Source: Priapulus caudatus
Taxonomy: Eukaryota > Priapulida > Priapulimorpha > Priapulimorphida > Priapulidae
Assembly: GCF_000485595.1 (NCBI RefSeq)
Contig: NW_014577080.1
Coordinates: 791,064-855,063 of the forward strand
Length of the DNA stretch: 64,000 nucleotides
Direction of reading: 5' to 3'
The notes below the pieces were generated by a model, which saw only the letters and a list, made by a program, of their open reading frames with translations, made no database searches and was not told the origin of the DNA. The translations under genes were made by a program, and so were the position numbers. Positions 45,069 through 58,500 of the stretch are shown piece after piece. How positions within the stretch are numbered: the stretch's first letter is position 1; each line of letters opens with the position of its first letter.

Positions 45069-45317
45069 GTACTGAGTTCCTAGCAGTAATAATGTACCAT
45101 ATAGAATCAACCATCACGAAAAACCAAGAAAATACCAATAATACCTTCTCATTCAATACCTGGTATTCTATCTATTTCTATCTATCTATATCTGATATGT
45201 CTATCTATTTATATGGTACGTTAATCTATATCCTATCAGGTTATATTCTCTTGGGAATAAGTGATCCCCCTCTCCTAAATGGTATCGCCTATGACCTCTT
45301 GCACGGTAAAAAGTTAG

Positions 45318-46391
45318 TGCCGTACGTGCGTTTGTCTGCGCGTGTGACTGCGCATGCGTGTGCACATCTCCGTCTGCAATCCTCCCTCCCTCCGTTCCTC
45401 CCTTCTTTTCTCTACTCTTTCCTCCCCCTTCCCTTCTCACTCCCTTCCCCTCAGTAGTTCCCTCCCCCTCTCGCGGATAGTATCGCCCACGGCATCAGTT
45501 GCACGGTGAAAAGTGAGCTAGGCAAATGTCTAGTTTTCAGCCTCAGCTTTTTCACACACCCCTTCCCCCCAAAGCACTAAATGTGGATATACGGCTATAA
45601 TACGCGGTTTTTTACAGTCACACAAACACACATACACGAACGGACGCGCACACGCGGGTATGGTCGCACCACCCGTGCGCGTGCATAATAGGCGTAAATT
45701 CACATTTTGTGCCTCGGGAGTGAAAATGTTTCGGCGAAATACAGCCATTTGGCTGGCAAACTTTTCACCGTGTTCCTGACGCCGTGGGCGATACCATTCG
45801 CGAAGAGGGAGTAAGGAATAAGTGATCACTTTTATTCACTGTTAATTGAACTTTATGATTATTGTCTTTTTCATGGAGAAAAAATCTGATATAGCACAAG
45901 TGTCAATGCAATAGTGTTGAGCAGTTAAAATAATAAAATTACGAGGCGATACAGAACATTGTGTGATACATAGTTCTGAGTGATACATATTACATAAAAG
46001 CTTTACATATTGTTATAGGCGCGTCACATGATTCTACGTAAATGACAATATGAAACGACTATAGTGTACGTCGGTAATCGCCGAGCTATATAGCGGCTGT
46101 TTAATCTGCTGTCGGCACTCGTGCAAAACAACAATTTTTACTTTATATATGAATCTAAGGTATATATGATGACTCTAAAAAGCTAAAACTACTTGTCATA
46201 GATTGTCCTTGAAAAAAACATGTCATTGAAAAGTAATTGAAAAAATATTCACACTTTTGTTGGAACCATGTCCATCAGATTATGTATCTTGTATAATATA
46301 GCGTGTGGCTTATGCCGTTTAAAAGCGTTAAATAGCTATTATTGTAGAGAGGGAGTGAAGGAGAGAGAATGTGAGAGTGGAAGTGTGAGAG

Positions 46392-46432
<41 letters not shown>

Positions 46433-46470
46433 GCGCGCGCAGGAGAGGGGGAGGAGAGGCCGAAAGAGAA

Positions 46471-46522
<52 letters not shown>

Positions 46523-49020
46523 AGGAGACAGCGAGAGAGAAAACGAGGGAGAGAGCTAGAGAAAATTAATTCGATCTAATCTCATCACTTTGCACTTGAG
46601 GATTCTATAGTAAGAAGGTCGTATACACTAGCTTTCCTTAAGCCCATTCGCTTATTTTTAGTACAAACCGTTTCTTTGCGCTAAGTTACCAGTAGAAAAA
46701 TGTAAACTGCTGGTTTAAACGACGTCAACGTTTTCTAGTTGCGAGTGAATATTTACGCGACAATTATTTTAATATCTGCTATACACAGCCACACTGCCGC
46801 CTACCCTCGTCATTTCTATTACTATTACATGATTCTTGCACATCGATACATACAAACAATGAGATCTTGTTTAATAACGTTAAAAACTGTCATGTCTAGT
46901 AGCAGGCAAACAATACAGCAACCGCGATCACGGTTATAATTATACCTCAACATACAACATATCAACACGCCTCCAGAATAGTACACTCACACTCAGCTAT
47001 GGACAAGCACGTCAGCTATATGTAGTATGACATCAGATCAGGGATAAATAAAAACAAACTTGTTTTTACACAGTCCTGATCACATCATAGTCCTACAACG
47101 AATCACGATTACATCAGAGATGCTAACTTCACTGCACGTTACAAAGACCGTATACAATATACCGTGCGCGGTCTTTGACGTTTATACAACGACAAGCGAC
47201 GAAAAATCTGCAAACAATTACAACAGTGAAAGTAAACACAAGTGCCACGTCAACGGGGAAGACTGGTGGGTAGAGACGTGTCGATAATGAGCAAGTTGGA
47301 AAAGGAGAAATGATGGAGACAAGAGCATACAATCGAGTTTGGCAACAGTGAAAAACGACATCACGAATATCTTATATTGCACAGAGTACAAGTCTTGAAG
47401 AAATTCGAGCCCGCTGACACTTTATTCGCCCAATGCTTTTACAGTTAGACGTGTTTTTCGCAAGGCAAACCTAACATCAGTTCTGAGTTTTCTACGAGTG
47501 TGGAAGTTAAGTGATTAAGGAAGCCAGCCACAAGAGGGCGCCCCGGTAAATGGAGACAATCTCTACATCTAGCAATATTAAATATGGCTAGAGAATGACA
47601 TCCGTCTGCGTAGCACGTTGATATGACTTCTATGCGTTTCATAAAACAACGCCAAACGCTTTCAGCGGTTTCAAATCTAACTTAAAACTAGATCGAACAT
47701 AATATGTGGTATACATATATTTCTTCTCGTTTTTTTTTGTGGATACTTGGCAATCCGAAGAAAGATCTGATTAGAAAGACAACACAAAATATGAGAGAGT
47801 TGGGAAAGACCCTCACACAAATAACGCAGATTGTTTTTTCAGGGAAAGGAGAGGGTACAATAGCTTAAATATACCATAGCATTTATTTACTATTTAAAAC
47901 ATGTCATGGATGGGTAACAACAATTAAAAAAAGAAAAAATATGATCAAATGGCTTACACACAAAATGAAACAGTTTTTGCCATCAAAAGCCATCAGATCC
48001 TATATACAATATATTCGTCAACTATACATAGATTCTGTTGTTTTGATATAAAATTTAATCAAATATTAAATATTTTACTAAAATTAAATACACACGGTGC
48101 ACAACGTAGCACATGAAAATATTGCAGAAAAATGTAAACGTGAATATTAATCTTGTAGTATTAATTATATAAATGCACAATTAAGATTTTTAATAAATTG
48201 CTTGAATGTAATGAATACAATAATTATGCAGTCCATTACATTACACATTGAGCATGCTTTTCACGATGGGGAGCTACGCGGCACATGCAGGGGCGAATTT
48301 ACACTAACCCTCACATCTGCTTGATGCGGATATAAACACAGGCGTTGCAAAATCTGAAGAGCCACAAACAGCCTCTGTTTGCTCTACTTTACATTATAAT
48401 TACCACAGCACAGATATAACAAAGGTCTAGGCAACCGCTAGGTGTCATACACCAGTATGCGCACATGATGTGCCACCTTCTGTCATTAATACCAAAAATA
48501 GATCAGACTCGAGTGTTGAGCTATCTATTTTGCTAATACTCGTGCGAATATGAGAGTGGAGCGTAAGCTATAATTGTAGTGTCGGGTCGTCTAAGACTGA
48601 ACCCACTCTGGCAGTCACGGTCGCGACTTGCTTCGTTCGCGGTTGCTAGTGGCTCGCTATGTTTCACTACGATTGCTCTGGCTAGCACTTTGCCTACTTT
48701 CTAGACGTGGGATTCCAGTGATCACTGTCGTCGTCGACGATATCGACTGTGTCGTTTCTGTCGCGCGCTGCCTCCTCTTCGCTCGTCGCCACTTCTGTCA
48801 CTCTGCCCAGGCCGACCTTGACCGAAAATATGCCAGTCATGCATATATATTAGAGTCGGTTTAATGCACTAGCATATGACATCTCAGTCATGAGGTTTCC
48901 CAGTATGGCGTTTAGAAGTATTCGTAACTCTTTTAATTTTTGCATGTCATGTGGGGCCAGACTGCAAAATTCGGCGCACAATAATGGTACTAAACAGCAC
49001 TGTTGCTGTCGGTCAGTTGG
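45318..49020. repeat. 3.7-kb tandem duplication, copy 1
   Basis: This runs from 'tgccgtacgtgcg' to 'ctgtcggtcagttgg' and is repeated directly at 49033-52737 at an offset of about 3715 bases. Differences are mostly single-base indels and a few substitutions. It contains a MITE-like element, a hAT-like right-end fragment, a GA microsatellite (46380-46520) and a broken copy of the candidate SULF terminal exon (48722-48823). No complete gene is seen. Confidence 0.95.
45455..45817. mobile_element. MITE-like element (copy 1)
   Basis: The left arm 'gtatcgcccacggc' plus 'acggtgaaaagt' recurs inverted at the right end ('acttttcaccgt' and 'gccgtgggcgatac'), with arms of about 80 bp. A third, diverged arm is at 45262-45318. 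The interior is low-complexity CA/CG-rich DNA with no transposase. Confidence 0.75.
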
Positions 49021-49164
49021 GTGTGCCGTTTGTGCCGTACGTGCGTTTGTCTGCGCGTGTGACTGCGCATGCGTGTGCACATCTCCGTCTGCATTCCTCC
49101 CTACCTTCTTTTCTCTACTCTTTCCTCCCCCCTCCCCTCTCACTTCCTTCCCCTCAGTAGTTTT

Positions 49165-49520
49165 CTCCCCTTCTCGCGGATAGTATCGCTCACGGCATTA
49201 GTTGCACGGTGAAAAGTTAGCCAGGCAAATGGCTAGTTTTCAGCCTCAGCTTTTTCACACACCCCTTCCCCCCAAAGCACTAAATGTGGATATACGGCTA
49301 TAATACGCGTTTTTTACAGTCACACAAACACACATACACGAACGGACGCGCACACGCGGGTATGGTCGCACGCACCCGTGCGCGTGCATAATAGGCGTAA
49401 ATTCACATTTTGTGCCTCGGGAGTGAAAATGTTTCGGCTGAAATACAGCCATTTGGCTGGCAAACTTTTCACCGCGTTCCTGACGCCGTGGGCGATACCA
49501 TTCGCGAGAGGGGAGTAAGG
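49165..49520. mobile_element. MITE-like element (copy 2)
   Basis: Same inverted-repeat element as at 45455-45817, carried along in the second copy of the tandem duplication. Confidence 0.75.
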
Positions 49521-50149
49521 AATAAGTGATAACTTTTATTCACTGTTAATTGAACTTTATGATTATTGTCTTTTTCATGGAGAAAAAATCTGATATAGCA
49601 CAAGTGTCAATGCAATAGTGTTGAGCAGTTAAAATAATAAAATTACCGAGCGATACAGAACATTGTGTGATACATAGTTCTGAGTGATACATATTACATA
49701 AAAGCTTTACATATTGTTATAGGACCGTCACATGATTCTACGTAAATGACAATATGAAACGACTATAGTGTACGTCGGTAATCGCCGAGCTATATAGCGG
49801 CTGTTTAATCTGCTGTCGGCACTCGTGCAAAACAACAATTTTTACTTTATATATGAATCTAAGGTATATATGATGACTCTAAAAAGCTAAAACTACTTGT
49901 CATAGATTGTCCTTGAAAAAAACATGTCATTGAAAAGTAATTGAAAAAATTATTCACACTTTTGTTGGAACCATGCTCCATCCAGATTATGTATCTTGTA
50001 TAATATAGCGTGTGGCTTATGCCGTTTAAAAGCGTTAAATAGCTATTATTGTAGAGAGGGAGTGAAGGAGAGAGAGTGTGAGAGTGGAAGTGTGAGAGAG
50101 AGAGAGAGAGAGAAAGCGCGCGCGCAGGAGAGGGGGGAGGAGAGGCCGA

Positions 50150-50211
<62 letters not shown>

Positions 50212-52431
50212 AGGAGACAGCGAGAGAGAAAACGAGGGAGAGAGCTAAAGAAAATTAATTCGATCTAATCTCATCACTTTGCACTTGAGGATTCTATAGT
50301 AAAGAAGGTCGTATACACTAGCTTTCCTTAAGCCCATTCGCTTTATTTTTAGTACAAACCGTTTCTTTGCGCTAAGTTACCAGTAGCAAAAATGTAACTG
50401 CTGGTTTTTACACGACGTCAACGTTTCTAGTTGCGAGTGAATATTTACGTACAATTATTTTAATATCTGCTATACACAGCCACACTGCCGCCTACCCTCG
50501 TCATTTCTATACTATTACATGATTCTTGCACATCGATACATACAAACAATGAGATCTTGTTTAATAACGTTAAAAACTGTCATGTCTAGTAGCAGGCAAA
50601 CAATACAGCAACCGCGATCACGGTTATAATTATACCTCAACATACAACATATCAACACGCCTCCAGAATAGTACACTCACACTCAGCTATGGACAAGCAC
50701 GTCAGCTATATGTAGTATGACATCAGATCAGGGATAAATAAAAACAAACTTGTTTTTACACAGTCCTGATCACATCATAGTTCTACAAACGAATCACGAT
50801 TACATCAGAGATGCTAACTTCACTGCACGTTACCAAAGACCGTATACAATATACCGTGCGCGGTCTTTGACGTTATATACAACGACAAGCGACGAAAAAT
50901 CCTGCAAACAATTACAACAGGTGAAAGTAAACACAAGTGCCACGTCAACGGGGAAGACTGGTGGGTAGAGACGTGTCGATAATGAGCAAGTTGGAAAAGG
51001 AGAAATGATGGAGACAAGAGCATACAATCGAGTTTGGCAACAGTGAAAAACGACATCACGAATATCTCTATATTGCACAGAGTAATCAGATCTTGAAAGA
51101 AATTCGAGCCCGCTGACACTTTATTCGCCCAATGCTTTTACAGTTAGACGTGTTTTTCGCAAGGCAACCTAACATCAGTTCTGAGTTTTCTACGAGTGTG
51201 GAAGTTAAGTGATTAAGGAAGCCAGCCACAAGAGGGCGCCCCGGTAAATGGAGACAATCTCTACATCTAGCAATATTAAATATGGCTAGAGAATGACATC
51301 CGTCTGCGTAGCACGTTGATATGACTTCTATGCGTTTCATAAAACAACGCCAACACGCTTTCAGCGGTGTTTCAAATCTAACTTAAAACTAGATCGAACC
51401 ATTAAATATGTGGTATACATATATTTCTTCTCGTTTTTTTTGTGGATACTTGGCAATCCGAAGAAAGATCTGATTAGAAAGACAACACAAAATATGAGAG
51501 AGTTGGGAAAGAACCCTCACACAAATAACGCAGATTGTTTTCTTCAGGGAAAGGAGAGGGTACAATAGCTTAAATATACCATAGCATTTATTTACTATTT
51601 AAAACATGTCATGGATGGGTAACAACAATTAAAAAAAGAAAAAATATGATCAAATGGCTTACACACAAAATGAAACAGTTTTTGCCATCAAAAGCCATCA
51701 GATCCTATATACAATATTTCGTCAACTATACATAGATTCTGTTGTTTTGATATAAAATTTAATCAAATATTAAATATTTTACTAAAATTAAATACACACG
51801 GTGCACAACGTAGCACATGAAAATATTGCAGAAAGATGTAAACGTGAATATTAATCTTGTAGTATTAATTATATAAATGCACAATTAAGATTTTTAACAA
51901 ATTGCTTGAATGTAATGAATACAATAATTATGCAGTCCATTGACATTACACATTGAGCATGCTTTTCACGATGGGGAGCTACGCGGCACATGCAGGGGCG
52001 AATTTACACTAACCATCACATCTGCTTGATGCGGATATAAACACAAGCGTTGCAAAATCTGAAGAGCCACAAACAGCCTCTGTTTGCTCTACTTTACATT
52101 ATAATTACCACAGCACAGATATAACAAAGGTCCTAGGCAACCGGCTAGGTGTCATACCACCAGTATGCGCACATGATGTGCCACCTTCTGTCATTAATAC
52201 CAAAAATAGATCAGACTCGAGTGTTGAGCTATCTATTTTTGCTAATACTCGTGCGAATATGAGAGTGGAGCGTAAGCTATAATTGTAGTGTCGGGTCGTC
52301 TAAGACTGAACCCACTCTGGCAGTCACTCGGTCGCGACTTGCTTCGTTCGCGTTGCTAGTGGCTCGCTATGTTTCACTACGATTGCTCTGGCTAGCACTT
52401 TGCCTACTTTCTAGACGTGGGATTCCAGTGA

Positions 52432-52534
52432 TCACTGTCGTCGTCGACGATATCGACTGTGTCGTTTCTGTCCGCCGCTGCCTCCTCTTCGCTCGTCGCC
52501 ACTTCTGTCACCTCTGCCCCAGGCCGACCTTGAC
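52432..52534 (-). CDS. Candidate terminal exon of SULF
   Basis: On the minus strand a 'tattttcag' acceptor is followed by 103 bases whose phase fits the preceding exon (53913-53982). They encode a short basic C-terminus ([20 protein letters not shown], then [12 protein letters not shown]) and a TGA. It does not resemble vertebrate SULF C-termini, so assignment rests on splice phase and acceptor only. The alternative is reading through the preceding exon to a stop at 53825. The homologous stretch at 48722-48823 has lost the acceptor AG and the frame. Confidence 0.4.
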
Positions 52535-55500
52535 CTGAAAATATGCCAGTCATGCATATATATTAGAGTCGGTTTAATGCACTAGCATATGACATCTCAG
52601 TCATGAGGGGTTTCCCAGTATGGCGTTTAGAAGTATTCGTAACTCTTTTAATTTTTGCATGTCATGTGGGGCCAGACTGCAAAATTCGGCGCACAATAAT
52701 GGTATACTAAACAGCACTGTTGCTGTCGGTCAGTTGGTAGCTAGGAATCCAGGGACAGACATAATGATGATAAATTTATTGATGATAAGTCGGCTGGTTG
52801 CCGAGAATGACATCCGTAATCGATAATCTCGTCACGAGGTGAGAACGAAAAATCTTAGCCATGGAAAAAAAACTTAAACGTTGGGTTTGATGTTGAAACA
52901 AAACACGAGTTATGTGTGCGTGTGCATGTGTAAGTGAGTGAGTGAGCGCATGCATGCAAGCATTTAAGCGCAATATGCATGCATTCGTGTGTGCATTGTA
53001 TTTTCACAGATCGATGGGTCTAGATTATAATATACAAAATTTGACAATATTTGACTTATAATGTAACATACACATGTCATATAAAAGCCATTTGGCTATC
53101 AATTATAAATAATAGTTTTAGTCTGTGATATCTAGCTTGTTGTGAATGCCACCATCCTAGTAACAATTAACAACTTGCTAGGTTTCCCTCTATAAAAATC
53201 TATTATTAATTATAGTGCCACCTAGCTAATTGACTGAGGAAAAAATGTAGACCTACACCAATAGCAACCCATAGAGCAGGAACCTATAGCCAACAACACA
53301 AGCATAAAATAAATAAATAAATCAAGTTAGACCCAAAACAAAATGGTACACACGTTCTAAGATGAAAAGAAATACCTCCACCAGGCAGTCACACTAGTAG
53401 CAAAAATATAATTGAATCGTTAGGACAGAAAATTCACCAAAATACCAAATTCTACCAGACTATCGCAATTAGCACTACAGGTGCGTGTGCGCGCACGTGC
53501 GTACGTGCGTGCGTGCGTGCGTGAGTGCGTTTGTGTCTCCCTCTGTCTCTCTCCCTTTCTTTACCTCCAACTCTCTCCCCTCTCCTTCTATACGTGCGTG
53601 CGTACGTGTGTGTGTTTGCGTATAAGTGTGTGCATGCGCGATTGTATGCATGTGCGTGCGTGCGTGTGCGTGTGAGTGTGTATGCGTGCGTGCGTGCGTG
53701 TGTGTGTGACTGTGTGTGCGTGTACATGTCCAGGAGCGCATGCGTGCATACATGTGTATACATGCGTGTAAATGGCTGAGCAAATACGTGCATACCAGTA
53801 TAAAAGTTGGTGCCCGTACATATGTCAACCTATGAATGCATGCATGCACATTATATTACTGACTACAAAGACACCATGGTCAAAGTATAGGTAGCCACTA
53901 CCAACCACAAACCTGGATGATTTTGAGCCTCTGTCTTTTTTCCTATGACTGGAACGATCATTTTGCATAATTTCCCTCTCACCTGAATATCCCAAAAACT
54001 TAAACATATAACAACAATATTTATCTAGCATATTATGCACCTATTCATAAAAACCATTGAAAAATACGCCGACTATCTAGTCTTGTAAGTTTTTAGACGT
54101 GATTAACAGGCGATTCGATGTGCCAGCTTCGAAAACTTCAATGATCAACCGCCTTTGGGATCAAAGAAACACATTATTTTATTCTGCCATTCTACGATTG
54201 CTATTCTGATATTAAAAATAGGCTATTGGATTCACTTTGTTTTTGTTTTACCTGTAACAGCAGGTGGCCTATAGCGAATGGTGCACTCCCGCGACCCCTG
54301 GCATTTGCGTAGCTTGTTTAGGGTGGCATGCATCACCTGCAATATGCTCTCATCCACGTCCTGCAGTTGGTTCACCAGCTAGAGAGACCAAGAGCAAAAC
54401 ATGATACGACTGACAGATGTCAACGGAGAAACAGCCCAATACAAATAATTACTGTTATGGCAACTTTGTTTGCATGGAGACCGTGTTTGACAGCTTCCAA
54501 TTCTTTTAGGGGGTTGCAGTAGGTTTTTATAATTTACCCTTTGTAATACGCTAATACGCATGTAAATGTATTTCCGTGTGACACATGCACAATAAATCTC
54601 GATTACAAAAATGCAACTATTATTATTATAAGAATGTTTTCAACTTACACGTGAACTACTGTATCATGCGCACCTAGGGGCAGAAATCATAAAGCCGTTT
54701 CGTGCTATTAAAGTGAGTAGAATGCCCCTGACATACCATACTTGTACTCTCTGCCTCAATTTTATCACACGGCCACGGGTTATAGGTAGTATCAAACCAA
54801 GACGTTACAGAGTAGCACACATGACACCTCACCTGGTAGGGATCATTTGTGAGATTGTAGAAGCTAAGAAATCCAGTGATAAACTCGCAGTAGAGGAAGT
54901 TGTGCGTCTCGTTGATCGTGCGAATACACCAATACGTGTTGTTGTTCGACTGCTGGCACGAGCAAAATGGTCCCACTACAAGTACAAACACTATACACTG
55001 TACCGGGGAGAGGGAACAGTGAAGGGGGTAGGGCCCATTCCCAATGCATCAAAAGTTCCAGGTCAAGAAATCGGCCTTTCCGCGTCCCAGTTAACTTCTG
55101 TTCCCGAATTACTACAAATGGTTTTTTCCGGGTTTCCAGAGAATTATGTGGTCCCATCCTGCAATCCGATAATAACGGTCTCCCCCAACGGCTGTACTAC
55201 ATGCATATAAGGTAGACGGTCACCGAAATACGAGCAAGCTTGCCTGTACCCATGATTTCACTGTAAGCAATATCAGAAGTGGATTACACAAATGCCTTAT
55301 TCTGTATCTCTCTCTCTTGGTGTCATGTGTTCTCATCTCACTCTTAGCAATATGAGCTGAATAGTACGTATCAGGGCACGTGGAAACCTACAACCTGAAT
55401 GCATTCCCTTCCACGACGTTCCATATTTCATTATTCCTTGACGAAATCACGAAAGGGACAAAAATGGGCAATAGCTGGAATAGAATATAGCTAAAGAGAG

Positions 55501-58500
55501 ATATGATATATCCACTGGACGGAAACAACCCTGAATACAGCATAACAATGGCGGACGGGGAAGGAACGAAACGTACGCGTCCACAGCGGAGGCGTCCGCC
55601 AGTGGTCGTTATCGTGAGAGAAGCAGTTGATATTCTTGAGATTGCAGAAGTCTTTGGACTTGCTGTTTTTCCTCTGCCTCTTCTTCTGCCGCCGCACCTC
55701 GGCATTCAGTTCTTCTCGTGACATCATCGCCTTCTTGTTGTCCTTCTTCAAACCTCTCCTGTTGTATCTGAATGAAACGGTCACATGACTGCTCAGTAAT
55801 GATATATACGACCCAACCGTGTTTGTCCGACATTTAAAAAAAAACATCTAAAGGAGGAGAAATCCCAGAGATTTCTGCATAGTATCTATTTTTTGAAGAT
55901 AGTTTTTCTCTATTTGTTTCGAGACTCTACTCAGCAACGTGTGCATGGCAATTAACATTCCACGTAAGAGCCTATATATACCGTGTGATCAGATCAGTGT
56001 GTCGTATAAAGTGTGATCACGACAAATCTAGATAGAGTTCCCTTTACACAAACATGCTACAGATAGTGACATGCCAGCTCCCATTGATTGTAACGAAGCT
56101 TATTGAGTGATGACACGGAGGGAGATACACGATATACAAATATATTATATATATAAAATATAATATATATATATATATATTATATATATCAAGAGTAGAC
56201 AATAGGGAAGGAGTGTGACTTTAATAAACAAGGGAAATTCGTCATTTACTAGCCTTAGAATACCTACAATTTACTACGCGTAGACGTAACTCAACCAACT
56301 TGAGCTCAAATCGTACACAGTACATTCGCCTAGCATCGTGCGAAATCGTTTCCTCATATACACCCGCGATCCGAAGATACAGACTAAAATGTACGACACG
56401 ATTATCCATTCTGTTGCCATCAATCCGAACGTATTGTCCGCCTGACTTGAAACAAAAGGCAGCTACTAACGCTCGGCGATGCGGTGTGGCTCGCTGGGAT
56501 ATTGGAGCTGGAGCTGCTGCTGATTGCGGTGGGCGTGCGTGCGTGGGGGGCATACCAGCTGTATGCCGGTATGCCGGTATGTAGCTGTATGCCGGGTCAG
56601 AGGTTATCTCGCCGAGTGTTGCATCGATGTCCAATCTCCCAGCGAGCCACACCGCATCGCCGAGCGTTAGTAGCTGCCTTTTATTTCAAGTCAGGTGGAC
56701 AATACGTTCGGATTGATGGCAACAGAATGGATAATCGTGTCATACGTTTTAGTCTGTATCTCCGGATCGCGGGTGTATATGATGAAACGATTTTGTACGA
56801 TGCTAGGCGAATGTACTGTGTACGATTTGAGCTCAAGTTGGTTGAGTTACGCATAGTAAATCGTAGGTATTCTAAGGCTAGTAAATGACGAATTTCCCTT
56901 GTTTATTGAAGTCACACTCCTTCCCTATTATCTACTCCTGATATATACACACATATATAATACAGGATTGTAAAACCAAACGACGCAAACTCGTAACCCA
57001 TTTTTAATAGTAAAAGTAGCAATAACATTTTCAGCCTCCACAAGAAAGAGGCTTTCTCTCTCCTTTGCAGCAATTGGTTTCTTAGCTATAGCGTATAAAT
57101 GGAAGCGGGAAAACACGAAGAATGAACAGATATCAGTGCAAAGTAAGTAGAAGCAGCCAGCCAGGTGTAATGCACCGAAATGCACCGGAACTGTAAGTCA
57201 AGTGTGCGCGTTACACGAGCGGCCATGCAGGGGTACGCAGTGCACGACGAATCACCTATAATTTTGCTTGAAGATATCAAAATCTTTTTTGTCGCGATAT
57301 CTAAACGGCGGATGGCGACCCTTTCGTCCGGCTCTCGACCACTTTGCCCTTGAAATTCACGCAAATCCAGGATGAGGTGAGTATTACATAGGCTGTGTGG
57401 GGACAGCTATTATACAGTGTGTTAGCTATGAAAAATTATTAATACCAACTACGTGTAACCATTAGTTTAGACTAGTTTACTTTATCTAATAGTTACATTA
57501 AACGTAAGAAAAACCAATGAGACATTTTGGTACACAGAGAACACTTAAACATAACAACAGTGACTGCTTATAATTACAAAAATGTATTAAAAAAATATTT
57601 TTGCAATAACTTGCTCAACTAACCTCTGTTTGTCTCTTCCTCTAACCACACCGTATTTGCTGTTTCCACCCAGCATGATGTCTATGTAATCGTCAGCCTG
57701 TTCGTGATAAAGGTATTCGTTACTTAACAGTTAATAACAGTCTATTTTTATAGAAACTACAGCAATTTCTAGTTCAATATTTGGCTTAATAAAAAGGTGG
57801 CATGTCTGCCATTGACACTTTACCTGTATTTTAATTATTATAAATCACATCGATCAGATATATCTCTCAGTGTCTACATCTTCTCTCACCTGGTCAGTGT
57901 TCGAGCAAGTGTGTCCCGTGGTACCCACTAACATTCATTATTAATTATACCATCAGAAAAGCGTCGAGCTTCACGAGCGAGCAGTTCTTACAAAATAGGG
58001 TTGCCGCACATGAAACGAACACGCGGGTACAATGTAATGGCGTCTATCGCAGGCGCACACACCTCCACGACGTCATCGGTTGTCCTACCCTCGGAGTCGC
58101 ACACACACGGCTGCCCATCGTCCTCATACCTGCTGAGAGCCGGTCGCTGGTCCTTCAGGTGTTGCCGGATGTCCTGGTGACAGTAATTAATCGTGACATC
58201 AGCTGAATCGATAAAACGACGCTCGAAAGTCAGCGCACGCCGGCACTGATCTATCCGTCGGGCATGATTGGCGGGCAGTTCCAGCCAATCAGCCAATAGA
58301 CATTCCGATGGGGCATTCTAAAACAACACTTAGTAATAACGCACTGCTAGGTTAACATCTTGATGTTCACCATGCTTAGCCGTGTTTAAACCGTGTTAGC
58401 TCGATAGGTTATCTCGCTCAGGCAAATATCGTTACTGTCTGTCTACAAGACAGCTTCATCGTCTGTCATTTTCATTGTCCATGTTTTCGCTGCCCCTCGT

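Larger units (their letters stand above)
49033..52737. repeat. 3.7-kb tandem duplication, copy 2
   Basis: Direct repeat of 45318-49020. A GA microsatellite at 50090-50210 is the most length-variable part. This copy carries the intact version of the candidate SULF terminal exon. Confidence 0.95.

Noticed and set aside
46268-46579. Glu/Arg repeat protein (and its copy at 49996-50268)
   Set aside because: Its reading frame is mostly the GA microsatellite, whose length differs between the two duplicated copies.
48628-48864. Plus-strand hydrophobic open frame (also at 52353-52538)
   Set aside because: It is the complement of the candidate SULF terminal exon and is disrupted differently in the two copies.
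57086-57364. Minus-strand frame considered as an extra SULF exon
   Set aside because: There is no pyrimidine-rich acceptor, no SULF similarity, and the exons on either side already join in phase.
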